Source: CAYJFD01 sp964369605 (GTDB taxonomy: Bacteria > Bacteroidota > Bacteroidia > Bacteroidales > UBA932). From it: a stretch of 49,455 nucleotides of DNA. This document shows, piece by piece, positions 7,401 to 15,463 of this stretch. Positions within the stretch are counted from its first letter, which is position 1; each line of letters starts with the position of its first letter. A program made the position numbers and the translations under genes. The stretch is taken from assembly GCA_964369605.1 (NCBI GenBank), contig CAYJFD010000015.1, positions 1 to 49,455 on the forward strand, in the 5' to 3' direction. Under the pieces are notes generated by a model, which saw nothing but the letters and a program-made list of their open reading frames with translations, made no database searches and was not told where the DNA came from.

Positions 7401-10073
7401 CTAGAACTTAAATGATATACCTATTTTTCCTGTTAAGCCAGGAGTATGTCTCTCTACTACCAGATTCTTTCCTGTATTATTTATCTTTTGTTCATAAACC
7501 TCCTGTGCATTTAGAAGATTATCTACTTCTATCTTTATCGACCCCGATTCTGAAAATTGATATGAAGCGACAAAATTCAATCTACTAACTGTTTTTTGTA
7601 TGATATCATTCTGACCATTTAAACCTACTGCATGAATTCTTGGCCCTTGAAGATTGTAAAGAAGAGCGAAACTAAGAAGTCTTTCATTTTCTAATTTAGG
7701 AGTATACACTAAGTCCGCATTAAACAAATATGGTGATGCTCCTTGAAGCTGTCTTTCTTTGTTAGTATATGCTCCATCTGTTAACTTGATATCTGTATAC
7801 ATATACGAGCCGTTAATATTTACGCTTAAACAGTCCGCGATTTTCTTTCTGTATTCTAATTCAAGGCCTGCGGCAATACCATTCTCTGCATTCTTGAAGG
7901 TATGAAGAGTTGAACCTCCCTGCTTCTGTTGCACCCTCTCTATCGGATCGATTAGTTGTTTGAAATAAGCAGTTGCTGAGAACATATCACCTCCTTTGAA
8001 GAAATTCTCATAACGTAGGTCTAAATTGTAATTATATCCATTTATTAGGTTTTCGTTACCGATGATCTGAGCAGAACCGTAAGATTCTTGATATAAGAAT
8101 GGTGCCATCTCCACGAACGAAGGACGAGTTACAGTTCTCGAGAAAGCAAATCGAAGCTGGTTTCCATCCTTTATACTATACTTTAGATTTAATGCTGGAA
8201 ACAAATCTCCCACTTTATACTTTCTTGTATCATACTTCTGATCATAGTAATTTACACTTTGTATTGAATACTCATATCTAAGACCCATATTTACTAATAA
8301 CTTATCATTAAAATCTAGATCAAGAGTAGCATAACCTGATACGATTCTGTTGTTTGCAGTATAAGAATCATTTGGCTGTCTTAGTAGATCTACTGAAATC
8401 GTTCCATCCTTTATATTATCAAAATTTAGATATCCATCAGTGTTATAAAAATCATCTCCCTCTACCTCATTCTGAACAGAATACAAATCATCATAGTAAA
8501 AACGTAGTGCGTTATACTCTCTATCCTTATTCTTAAAAGATGCTCCAAATGTTAATAAATTAGATTTTCCAAACTTATAAGAACTAGCCAGATTAGCATC
8601 TATCTGATTTTCATCAAGACTTCCAAAATAGCGCATAGTCGCCTGTTGGTCATTTGTAAATAACATATAGCCTCCATTTGGGTCATCTGTAAACATTACC
8701 TGACGACGATCTGGTTCATCTGAAGAAGTAAAAGTATAAGCTAGGTCCCAATCTAAAGTCCAAGTATTTGAGAAACTATGAAAACCTTGTAACTGATTAG
8801 TCACCAATGTATAAATATGATTTACACTATTACTCGTAACAACATGCCCTTGATTATCAGTCTCACCAAATCTAAGCTGATAAGTATCTTCTGCATTTCT
8901 TGCAAAGAAAGCAGTATAAGAAATCTTATCAATATCTCTAAGCGACAAACCTACATTCGCCAGAGCTGTCATATTTAAACTTGTCTTATAGCTATCATAA
9001 GTATAGGTATCTGATATAGCTCCTCCAGCCTCCGCAACTCTATATTCAGAATCAAATATAGCCTCTTGCTTATTAGATACTCCAGCTGCAGCTAGCACAC
9101 TTAGTGCCTGATCTCCTAATTTAAAATTCTTTCCAAATGCTACTGTTCCATCTAAGGTCGGTAAGGAAGTAGTCGAACTAACAGAAAAATCTGTATCGAA
9201 TATATTATTCTCTTTTGCATAAGGTACAAATTCAGATTTACTCATTTCATATACCTCACTAGGTAAGCTAGACTGAGTAAATAAAGAAGTATGATCCATT
9301 CTGTAAAAGTCCTTTCCAACAGTATTTAAGTTTGCACCTAGACCTAAAGAAAAGCTAAAGAAGTCATTACCTACGTAGTTCTTAGTAGCTATATCGATAT
9401 GAGCACCTGAATAATCAGCATAAGCCTTTGCGTCAAACACCTTACTAACTGTTATATTTTTTACTGCCGCTGAAGGGAAGATATCAAGAGGAGCTAACTT
9501 ATTATCAGGATTTGGAGATGCGATAGGTAGTCCATTCAAGGTAGTAATACTATATCTATCACCTAGTCCGCGAACAACTATCTGACCAGCATCAGCAACT
9601 GAGACACCTGTCATTTTCTTTACTCCATCCTCTGCATTAGATAGTCCCTTTAAAGACATCTCTTTTGAGCCTATATTCTCTACCGCAGTCACTGAAACCT
9701 CTCTTTCTTTAAGAAGTACTAATTCCGCTTCTTCATTTCTGTATGTTACGACACTAGATTCATCTAACATTTCCATACTTGGTACAAGTTCTATCTTTAC
9801 TCCTACCTTTTGCATGTCAGAATCAATTAGCATTTCCTTATACTCATACGCTAAGTGCGAAAGGATAAGCACTAATCCCTCTTTATCGACATCTAGTTCG
9901 AAGGCTCCGTTCTCATCAGTTATAGTACCTAGGCTTGAACCCTCAACTAATACCATAACCCCTACCACGGGCTCCTTAGATTCTTTATCTATAATTACTC
10001 CTGAGATCTCACGTGCCGAAATAACACTTGAAAAAATCAATAGTACAACAAGAATAATTAAATTTCTTTTCAT
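7401..10073 (-). CDS. TonB-dependent outer-membrane receptor
   Basis: From the preferred start the product is about 890 aa. It has a signal peptide (MKRNLIILVVLLIF...SA), a carboxypeptidase-regulatory-like beta-sandwich at about 20-105 (ISGVIIDKESKEPVVGVMV), and a plug domain with QIVVRGLGDRYSITTLNG and PLDIFPSAAVKNITVSKVF. A long beta-barrel ends in GISFKF, with the terminal aromatic residue expected of outer-membrane barrels. The reading frame extends upstream to 10118, but the ATG at 10073 gives a proper signal peptide and has a GAGGAAAG-like sequence just before it. It probably forms a transport unit with the downstream beta-helix lipoprotein. No SusD homologue is present, so I would not call it a starch/glycan SusC. 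The ligand cannot be told from sequence; ions, metal complexes or organophosphates are all possible. Confidence 0.88.
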   Translation of the reverse strand: MKRNLIILVVLLIFSSVISAREISGVIIDKESKEPVVGVMVLVEGSSLGTITDENGAFELDVDKEGLVLILSHLAYEYKEMLIDSDMQKVGVKIELVPSMEMLDESSVVTYRNEEAELVLLKEREVSVTAVENIGSKEMSLKGLSNAEDGVKKMTGVSVADAGQIVVRGLGDRYSITTLNGLPIASPNPDNKLAPLDIFPSAAVKNITVSKVFDAKAYADYSGAHIDIATKNYVGNDFFSFSLGLGANLNTVGKDFYRMDHTSLFTQSSLPSEVYEMSKSEFVPYAKENNIFDTDFSVSSTTSLPTLDGTVAFGKNFKLGDQALSVLAAAGVSNKQEAIFDSEYRVAEAGGAISDTYTYDSYKTSLNMTALANVGLSLRDIDKISYTAFFARNAEDTYQLRFGETDNQGHVVTSNSVNHIYTLVTNQLQGFHSFSNTWTLDWDLAYTFTSSDEPDRRQVMFTDDPNGGYMLFTNDQQATMRYFGSLDENQIDANLASSYKFGKSNLLTFGASFKNKDREYNALRFYYDDLYSVQNEVEGDDFYNTDGYLNFDNIKDGTISVDLLRQPNDSYTANNRIVSGYATLDLDFNDKLLVNMGLRYEYSIQSVNYYDQKYDTRKYKVGDLFPALNLKYSIKDGNQLRFAFSRTVTRPSFVEMAPFLYQESYGSAQIIGNENLINGYNYNLDLRYENFFKGGDMFSATAYFKQLIDPIERVQQKQGGSTLHTFKNAENGIAAGLELEYRKKIADCLSVNINGSYMYTDIKLTDGAYTNKERQLQGASPYLFNADLVYTPKLENERLLSFALLYNLQGPRIHAVGLNGQNDIIQKTVSRLNFVASYQFSESGSIKIEVDNLLNAQEVYEQKINNTGKNLVVERHTPGLTGKIGISFKF

Positions 10074-10331
10074 TTTCTTTCCTCTATATTTAAATTCTAT
10101 AATTAATAATCGCTGCAAAAGTGCAGCAGCTTTGTTAAAATAGAGTTAAATAGAGATTAATAAAAAATTAAGCCCTGTTACGAAAATTTTACGTGGTGAT
10201 TTTCAAAAAACACCTTCTTAAACACAGCACAGCTAAACTCTCATAGACCTTAGCATAGATAGTGCTAATCGCAATATCAGACATACTGCCAGATCACCAA
10301 GATTAATCTTCTGCGTTAGCTGGGAGATAAA

Positions 10332-10472
10332 ATGATGCGACCCGTCGGAGCTTTCGCTGCCAGAGAGCATCTTTTGACGACGGGTGCCCTGTTTTGGGGT
10401 GAAAAGAGGTGGTCCGTCGGAGCTTTCGCTGTCTGGGAGCGTTTTTTGACGACGGGCGAGGTGTTCACGTGA
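10332..10472 (+). CDS. Possible 46-aa peptide with two in-frame repeats, or a structured small RNA
   Basis: An ORF starting ATGATG after GGGAGATAAA reads through both palindromic modules, which are exactly 72 bp (24 codons) apart and so stay in frame. The two copies translate as VGAFAAREHLLTTGALF and VGAFAVWERFLTTGEVF. A ribosome-binding-like GGGAG sits just upstream, and an intrinsic terminator lies 23 bases after the stop, so a plus-strand transcript is likely. Against a protein role, most differences between the copies change the amino acid, while the outer palindromic arms (CCGTCG...CGACGG) are kept. This suggests selection on DNA or RNA structure. I rate the RNA or REP-like explanation at least as likely as a peptide. 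Confidence 0.3.
   Translation: MMRPVGAFAAREHLLTTGALFWGEKRWSVGAFAVWERFLTTGEVFT
10341..10456. repeat. Two 44-bp palindromic modules, 72 bp apart
   Basis: Copy 1 (10341-10384) and copy 2 (10413-10456) share CCGTCGGAGCTTTCGCTG at the left, and TTTTGACGACGGG at the right. Each begins and ends with matching arms (CCCGTCG with CGACGGG in copy 1, CCGTCG with CGACGG in copy 2), so each can fold into a hairpin. The G+C-rich arms stand out from the A+T-rich surroundings. They look like REP-type extragenic palindromes or paired stem-loops of one RNA. Confidence 0.75.
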
Positions 10473-10494
10473 AGCAAGGAACGACGAAGTAAGC

Positions 10495-10528
10495 CTATTT
10501 AGATGGCCTTCATTTAAATAGTTTTTTT
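10495..10528 (+). terminator. Strong intrinsic terminator with no recognised gene upstream on its strand
   Basis: CTATTTAGATGG (10495-10506) pairs with TCATTTAAATAG (10510-10521) over 12 bp including two G-T pairs, with a 3-base loop, followed directly by seven T. The T run is only on the plus strand. The neighbouring genes (receptor and hydE) are both on the minus strand, so this hairpin should end an unannotated plus-strand transcript. Confidence 0.75.
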
Positions 10529-10591
10529 GGAAGTAGTACTTTACTTATTTGGTTAGCGAGTTGGTTAGCAAGTTAGCGAGTTAGCTAGCTA

Positions 10592-11638
10592 TTATTTGCG
10601 AGATTTGAAATGTTGAGAGTCTCCCCATTCATTCCACCCTATAGGAATACCAAACTTTGTTAGATTCTCTTCGATTTTAGACTTTGAGATAGCAGCATCA
10701 TCCGCTATTGAAGGTTTATTCTCATAAATTTGATAAGAATCCCTCACCTCCTGAATCGTCATATTTGGCATAACTATATTGGCACCTGCTAAGATCGCCC
10801 ACTCCCTACCATTAGGATTTATTGTTTGCATAGCAGTTGTCGCTGCTATATTAATATCCGGACAAAGTAACCTCAACAGAGCTACCATCCTAATGCTTAA
10901 ATCCAATCTTACATCAGGCGACAGTAGACTATCTTTTGAAGCATACAATGGTGTTTGAGAATGCTCTAAGTATGGACCCATTCCACACATATCGATATCA
11001 AGCTCTTTAAAGAACAATAGATCATTTGCTAAATCCTCGGAAGTCTGAAAAGGGAGACCTATCATTACGCCTGTTCCAAGCTGATAACCAGTCTCTCTTA
11101 ACGAATGTAAAGCTTTGATCCTCTCCGAGAAACTATGCACCTTGTCGTGAGGATGTATCTTATAATATAAATCCCTATTAGTAGTTTCTATTCTTAATAA
11201 ATAACGATGTGCCCCAGCCTCGAACCACTGCTTATAAACCTCTGGGCTCTGCTCTCCTAAGGAAAGAGTGATTCCTAAATTTGAATCCATCTTCTTGATA
11301 GCCTCTAAGAGTCTAGTTATCCTATCAGCAAAAGCAGCAGATGCTAGCTCTCCCCCCTGAATCACTAGTGATCCATAAGACATCCTTGAGGCAAAACTAG
11401 CCGCCTCCAGTACCTGCTGATCAGACAATTCATACCTTGTAACATTAGTATTACTACACCTAATCCCACAATATAAGCAGTCCTTTTTACACTTATTTGA
11501 AATCTCAATTAGTCCACGAAGAAAAACCTTTTCACCTATAGTATCAACCTTTTTTTTATAAGCTTGCTTAAATAAAGCCTCGACCTGCGGCCTATCTTGA
11601 GTCTCCAAATAATGGATTAATTCTTTCTTATTCATCAT
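10592..11638 (-). CDS. hydE: [FeFe]-hydrogenase H-cluster radical SAM maturase HydE
   Basis: The 348-aa product is a radical S-adenosylmethionine enzyme. The cluster-binding motif CKKDCLYC (Cys50, Cys54, Cys57, CX3CX2C) is followed by the glycine-rich SAM-binding strand IQGGEL. It matches HydE in length and layout, with later segments such as GLPFQTSEDLANDL and CGMGPYLEHSQTPL. HydE helps make the dithiomethylamine-bridged diiron part of the hydrogenase active site and acts with HydF and HydG. The gene overlaps the end of hydF by 11 bases, so the two are translationally coupled. BioB and PylB are related, but the hydF neighbour settles the assignment. The organism therefore probably makes or consumes H2 through an [FeFe] hydrogenase encoded elsewhere. 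Confidence 0.93.
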   Translation of the reverse strand: MMNKKELIHYLETQDRPQVEALFKQAYKKKVDTIGEKVFLRGLIEISNKCKKDCLYCGIRCSNTNVTRYELSDQQVLEAASFASRMSYGSLVIQGGELASAAFADRITRLLEAIKKMDSNLGITLSLGEQSPEVYKQWFEAGAHRYLLRIETTNRDLYYKIHPHDKVHSFSERIKALHSLRETGYQLGTGVMIGLPFQTSEDLANDLLFFKELDIDMCGMGPYLEHSQTPLYASKDSLLSPDVRLDLSIRMVALLRLLCPDINIAATTAMQTINPNGREWAILAGANIVMPNMTIQEVRDSYQIYENKPSIADDAAISKSKIEENLTKFGIPIGWNEWGDSQHFKSRK

Positions 11639-12845
11639 ATCTTGTTAAAGGTCTTAGAGCTCTTTCAAAAATTCCGTTCATATAAGCTAAGGCCATACCA
11701 TAATTTGTTACTGGTATCTCTGCTCTCTCCACTGCAGCTATTCTGGAAAATAACTGTTTCGCAGTGATCACACAAGCACCACACTGCACGACCAAAGCAA
11801 ATGATTCTAAGTCACTTGGCAGTTTATCCAAACCAGGCACTACCACAAATTCAAGATCCTTACCTGTAAATTTTCTCATTAATTTAGGAAGTTTCACCCT
11901 TCCAATATCCTCACAAGAAGCGTGGTGAGTACACGATTCCAATATTAGCACCCTATCACCGTCTCTTAAAGTAGAAATAGTGTTAGTCCCCTGTGCATAG
12001 GCTGTAAAATTTCCTTTAGACCTTGCCAGTAACATGCTAAAACTTGTTAGCGCCACATCCTGTGGCAATATCGAGGCTACTTCGCTAAACACTTGACTAT
12101 CTGTCACACACAAATAAGGCTTCGGATTCTTTTCTAAATATGGAGACAGTTGTTCTAGCTGAAGTACAGTTGCTACAGCACCCTTATCTAGTAAATCCCT
12201 TATCGCCATAACCTGAGGCAATATCAATCTTCCTGTCGGCGCCTGAGAATCAATCGGACACACTAATACCACATTCTTTACTTCCTCTGAATGAGATCCT
12301 AAAAGTCCCTCGAATATTGTCAACTCCCTGTATTTGGACTGAAGAGATAGTTCAACTAGCGCATCCCTTAACTTCCCGACTAAAGCACTCTGCTCCCTCT
12401 CCTCTAACAGGCTACAAGAAAATCTCAAGACTTCTAGTCCATGTTTTTTTAGAAGTTCAGACTCTAATTCTTCGTTTAAAGAAAATAAGTCTTCTTGATT
12501 ATGCACTAGCAATACTGGTACCTGAGCCTCTCTTAACCTATGTAAAAGATCGTGCTCATACTTATCAAATACGTTTCCTGCAAAAACAAGTACTGCTATA
12601 TCTACTTTAGAAATCATATCCATAGTTCTGTCTTCCCTCTTTTCTCCTAACTCACTTAAATCCCCTACCCCTGCTGTATCCACTAACTGACACACACCAA
12701 GGCCTTTGATTTCCATTCTCTTCTTAATAGGGTCAGTCGTAGTTCCAGGTCTAGGCGAGACTATTGCGATGTCTTGCCCAGAGAAGGTATTTATTATTGA
12801 CGATTTACCAGTATTTGTTCTCCCAAAAAAACCAATGTATTTCAT
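11628..12845 (-). CDS. hydF: [FeFe]-hydrogenase maturation GTPase HydF
   Basis: The 405-aa product has an N-terminal GTPase domain: P-loop GRTNTGKSS, GTTTDP switch, DTAG motif, and HNQED in place of NKxD. It ends in the HydF cluster-binding domain, where C-T-H (about residue 303) and CGAC (about residue 352) give CxH-x47-CxxC, within the range known for HydF. HydF is the scaffold on which the diiron subcluster is assembled before transfer to the hydrogenase. It is the first gene of the hydF-hydE operon. A promoter-like TTGAAT - 19 bases - TAAATTTG lies just upstream on the minus strand. HydG, the third maturase, is not in this window. Confidence 0.95.
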   Translation of the reverse strand: MKYIGFFGRTNTGKSSIINTFSGQDIAIVSPRPGTTTDPIKKRMEIKGLGVCQLVDTAGVGDLSELGEKREDRTMDMISKVDIAVLVFAGNVFDKYEHDLLHRLREAQVPVLLVHNQEDLFSLNEELESELLKKHGLEVLRFSCSLLEEREQSALVGKLRDALVELSLQSKYRELTIFEGLLGSHSEEVKNVVLVCPIDSQAPTGRLILPQVMAIRDLLDKGAVATVLQLEQLSPYLEKNPKPYLCVTDSQVFSEVASILPQDVALTSFSMLLARSKGNFTAYAQGTNTISTLRDGDRVLILESCTHHASCEDIGRVKLPKLMRKFTGKDLEFVVVPGLDKLPSDLESFALVVQCGACVITAKQLFSRIAAVERAEIPVTNYGMALAYMNGIFERALRPLTRYDE

Positions 12846-12866
12846 TTTATATTCTTTAATTATTTA

Positions 12867-12899
12867 CAAATTTAGATATTTTTTTTGCTTTTTATTCAA
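12867..12899 (-). promoter_or_regulatory. Bacteroidota-type promoter of hydFE
   Basis: On the minus strand TTGAAT (12899-12894) is followed after 19 bases by TAAATTTG (12874-12867), matching the -33 TTG and -7 TAnnTTTG pattern. The -7 box ends 21 bases before the hydF start codon. Confidence 0.55.
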
Positions 12900-12927
12900 T
12901 TCACCTTTATATATCAAAGATTATACC

Positions 12928-12935
12928 TATTTTTG
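12928..12935 (+). promoter_or_regulatory. -7 promoter element of the 46-aa/DUF6913/DUF368 operon
   Basis: TATTTTTG matches TAnnTTTG, 49 bases before the first start codon of the operon. It lies back to back with the hydF promoter. No clear -33 box was found. Confidence 0.45.
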
Positions 12936-12984
12936 TACAACCTAACTTAAACCTAAGATATTAACTATAAAATTCAAGCAGAAA

Positions 12985-13125
12985 ATGAGAAGAAGGAGAC
13001 ATAGAAAAATGAAAGTTGCCAATGTCCTATTTGTATTTATGGGAATGCTAGCAATCATATTGACACTCATGATTCTTAACCTAGAAGACTTTTTAGATGC
13101 ATTCCAAGATGGCATGAGTAGATAA
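12985..13125 (+). CDS. 46-aa single-span membrane protein
   Basis: This short ORF encodes an N-terminus with six basic residues (MRRRRHRK), then a hydrophobic helix (VANVLFVFMGMLAIILTLMI) and an acidic/aromatic tail (EDFLDAFQDGM). It reads as a small inner-membrane protein with the basic end in the cytoplasm. The stop lies two bases before the start of the DUF6913 gene, so it is the first gene of the membrane operon. I do not recognise a named family, but tight spacing and a coding-like composition make it a likely real gene. Confidence 0.7.
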   Translation: MRRRRHRKMKVANVLFVFMGMLAIILTLMILNLEDFLDAFQDGMSR

Positions 13126-13127
13126 AT

Positions 13128-13679
13128 ATGAACATCCTTAAGTTAATCAGAAGAAACAAGGTAAAGAAATTACTTACTACCGAAAGAATTAGCGAATACA
13201 AGAATCTTAACGACATAGATTCCTGTATTTTCGTATATTGTGAAACAAACGATAAACTCGAGGAGCATCTTAAAATTATTTTTGATTGGCTAAAGAGAAA
13301 TTCTATTAAATATCAGGGAATTATTGTTTATGACCAGACAAAAGATCCCTCACTTGCAAATAGAGCAAATCCTAATCTGCTTAATATTACAAAAGCTGAC
13401 TTAGATATATATTCTCTTCCCACCAATGAAGATTACAAACCTATTTTTGAAAAAAAATACGATATACTACTAGATCTAAGCAACTCACTATCACACGCAG
13501 TAGAATACATTGTAACTGCATCACAAGCCTCATTTAAGATAGGGTTTAACAAGCACTACTCAAGGCTCTATGAACTTTTTATCCATAATCATAATGAGGA
13601 TAATAATAATATTGATTCTTATTTAGAGTCTACCCAGAACTATCTTAACCTAATCAAGGCTAAACCAAATACCAAGTAA
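13128..13679 (+). CDS. DUF6913-like conserved Bacteroidota protein
   Basis: The 183-aa product has a basic start (LIRRNKVKKLL) and no signal peptide. Its alternating strands and helices (DSCIFVYCETNDKLEEHLK, YDILLDLSNSLSHAVEYIV, SFKIGFN) resemble the DUF6913 family, which is largely confined to Bacteroidota. The function is not known. The YDILLDLS...ASFKIGF pattern recalls Rossmann-type glycosyltransferase-like folds, but I saw no catalytic motif. The stop overlaps the start of the DUF368 gene by one base (TAATG), so it is translated together with a membrane protein tied to undecaprenyl-phosphate recycling. Family assignment is from memory. Confidence 0.7.
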   Translation: MNILKLIRRNKVKKLLTTERISEYKNLNDIDSCIFVYCETNDKLEEHLKIIFDWLKRNSIKYQGIIVYDQTKDPSLANRANPNLLNITKADLDIYSLPTNEDYKPIFEKKYDILLDLSNSLSHAVEYIVTASQASFKIGFNKHYSRLYELFIHNHNEDNNNIDSYLESTQNYLNLIKAKPNTK

Positions 13680-14581
13680 TGAAAAATATGAAGAGATTTA
13701 CAGACTACTTACTAATCAGTATAAAAGGAGTAGCTATGGGTGCTGCTGACGTTATTCCTGGAGTTTCAGGTGGAACTATTGCATTTTTAACTGGCATCTA
13801 TGAAACACTCATAAATTCGATTAAGGCCTTTGACTTAGTGGCTATTAAATTATTCTTTTCTGGTAAATTCGGAGAATTTTCAAAGAAAATAAACCTTCCA
13901 TTTTTAGTTGCGCTCGTAGCAGGTATTGCGTTTAGCTTTTTATCTATAGCTAGAGTTATGACCTATTTAATGGAGCACTATCCCATTCCACTTTGGTCAT
14001 TCTTCTTTGGTTTAATTCTTGCCTCAGCTATTATCATCCTAAAAGGGTTAAGCTCATGGAAGATGAGTCATTTTCTAGGACTTGCAGCCGGTATTGCACT
14101 AGGTGCTAGTATTTGCCTTTTATCTCCTAGTCAGACTCCTACTGACCTTTGGTTCATATTTTTGAGTGGAATGATAGCTATTTGTGCTATGATTCTTCCT
14201 GGCATCTCAGGGAGTTTCATCCTCCTGCTACTTGGCAAATATGAATATATTTTAAACGGGCTTAATGAGATGAATTTATCTCTAATTATTACCTTTATTT
14301 TAGGCGCAGCTATAGGTATTGTCTCTTTCTCACATCTGATATCTTGGCTTTTAAGAAGATTCCATAATCAAACTATATGTGTGCTAGCTGGAGTGATGCT
14401 GGGCTCACTCTTGAAAGTATGGCCATGGAAATGCATCCAAGACTCAGGGATAGATCTACCGATACTTCCATCTATAAATGCTGATTCTCAGATAGTATAT
14501 GCCATAATTTTCGCTACTATAGGGGCAGCTATAGTATTTATTATTGAATATACAGCCTCAAAAGCAAAGAAGAATGGATAA
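13679..14581 (+). CDS. DUF368 membrane protein, probable undecaprenyl-phosphate translocase
   Basis: The 300-aa polytopic membrane protein carries the DUF368 signature near the N-terminus (GAADVIPGVSGGTIAFLTGI) and its internal repeat (CAMILPGISGSFILLLLG). This reflects two inverted halves, with about 8-9 membrane helices. DUF368 proteins (PopT) and DedA proteins (UptA) were reported as translocases that return polyprenyl phosphate carrier lipid across the inner membrane for wall and envelope polysaccharide synthesis. I infer the same role. It overlaps both neighbours: one base with the DUF6913 gene and eight bases with the TIGR02757 gene. Confidence 0.88.
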   Translation: MKNMKRFTDYLLISIKGVAMGAADVIPGVSGGTIAFLTGIYETLINSIKAFDLVAIKLFFSGKFGEFSKKINLPFLVALVAGIAFSFLSIARVMTYLMEHYPIPLWSFFFGLILASAIIILKGLSSWKMSHFLGLAAGIALGASICLLSPSQTPTDLWFIFLSGMIAICAMILPGISGSFILLLLGKYEYILNGLNEMNLSLIITFILGAAIGIVSFSHLISWLLRRFHNQTICVLAGVMLGSLLKVWPWKCIQDSGIDLPILPSINADSQIVYAIIFATIGAAIVFIIEYTASKAKKNG

Positions 14582-15275
14582 GGCAAAGTTACTTCGTGAT
14601 TATGCTCTGCGCTATAATAAGTCCGAGTATTTTCAAGAGGATCCTATCATTTTTCCTAAAGAATTTTCAAATAGATATAAGCAGGGGAAAGCCTGTTTGG
14701 CGGATATTGAGATATGCGCAGCTATTAGTGCTCACCTTGCATGGGGTCGACGTAGCCTAATAGTCAGAGATATTACTAAGGCTATGGAGGAGATGAATTG
14801 GAAACCTTATGATTATGTTATGGGGGGAGAGTACAAGGATGATTCTTGCTCCTTACATCGTACTGTTAAATGGGAGGATTTCGCGAAGATTTGTTCCAGG
14901 TTAAGATCATTTTATATGGAGCACAACAGCTTGGAGATTTTAAGTCCAGAGCAGATGCGCACAGAAATATACGGGCAAAAGGATCAGGCTAATTGTGCAA
15001 ATAAAAAGATACATATGCTAAGAAGATGGATGGTTAGGGATGATGGCAAGGTAGATCTTGGTATATGGAAGAATATTGATAAAAGGGCTTTAATTATCCC
15101 TTTGGATGTACACGTACACAGAAGCTCCCTTGAGCTAGAGATTACTAGTCGTAAGCAGGTAAATTACACTACTTCCCTTGAGATTACTGAGTATTTAAAA
15201 ACAGTATTTCCAGATGACCCCATCATCGGGGACTTCGCTCTTTTTGGGTATGGAATTTTTGAAAAGAAACTATAA
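14574..15275 (+). CDS. TIGR02757 (DUF2400) family protein
   Basis: The product (233 aa from ATG 14574) matches the TIGR02757 family of Bacteroidota and related phyla. Conserved segments are AAISAHLAWGRRSLI, MLRRWMVRDDGKVDLGIW, LIIPLDVHVHRSS and DPIIGDFALFGYGI. The family is predicted to be helical, and the MLRRWMVR...LIIPLDVH arrangement recalls helix-hairpin-helix DNA glycosylases, but no activity has been established to my knowledge. The chosen start overlaps the end of the DUF368 gene (ATGGATAA). An upstream ATG at 14544 would lengthen the overlap to 38 bases and lacks conservation. Confidence 0.85.
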   Translation: MDKAKLLRDYALRYNKSEYFQEDPIIFPKEFSNRYKQGKACLADIEICAAISAHLAWGRRSLIVRDITKAMEEMNWKPYDYVMGGEYKDDSCSLHRTVKWEDFAKICSRLRSFYMEHNSLEILSPEQMRTEIYGQKDQANCANKKIHMLRRWMVRDDGKVDLGIWKNIDKRALIIPLDVHVHRSSLELEITSRKQVNYTTSLEITEYLKTVFPDDPIIGDFALFGYGIFEKKL

Positions 15276-15430
15276 AACTCTGCTGTTTCTAGATCAGTAT
15301 CTAAGTCGCTGTATTTCCCACGAGATTCGGAACATTCTAATAATGAGCTAGTACGATTTTATATTCAGATTTTTTTACATATACCTGTTAAATTAATTAA
15401 GATTTCTTAGCTAAAAACTTAAAAAAAAGT

Positions 15431-15438
15431 TACTTTTG
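15431..15438 (+). promoter_or_regulatory. -7 promoter element of the zeta-like kinase gene
   Basis: TACTTTTG matches TAnnTTTG and ends 25 bases before the start codon. The upstream sequence is A/T-rich without a clear -33 box. Confidence 0.5.
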
Positions 15439-15463
15439 TAGTGAAATAAAGAACCATTGAAAT

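Larger units (their letters stand above)
10074..10591. other. 518-bp gap between divergently served genes: palindromic modules, terminator, short repeats
   Basis: No conventional gene fills this gap between the receptor start and the end of hydE. It holds two 44-bp palindromic modules (10341-10384 and 10413-10456), a possible 46-aa ORF (10332-10472), a strong plus-strand terminator (10495-10528) and a short GTTAGCGAGTT-type repeat (about 10550-10590). The stretch 10145-10330 shows nothing I recognise. Confidence 0.6.

Noticed and set aside
7401..10073. SusC-type glycan importer
   Set aside because: No SusD, glycoside hydrolases or hybrid regulators nearby, and the partner is a beta-helix lipoprotein.
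10341..10456. CRISPR array
   Set aside because: Only two units, no equal-length unique spacers, repeats are long and divergent, and no cas genes nearby.
15276..15463. tRNA or other RNA gene in the gap before the zeta-like kinase
   Set aside because: No cloverleaf, CCA end or conserved TPsiC box could be seen; only an A/T-rich promoter region.
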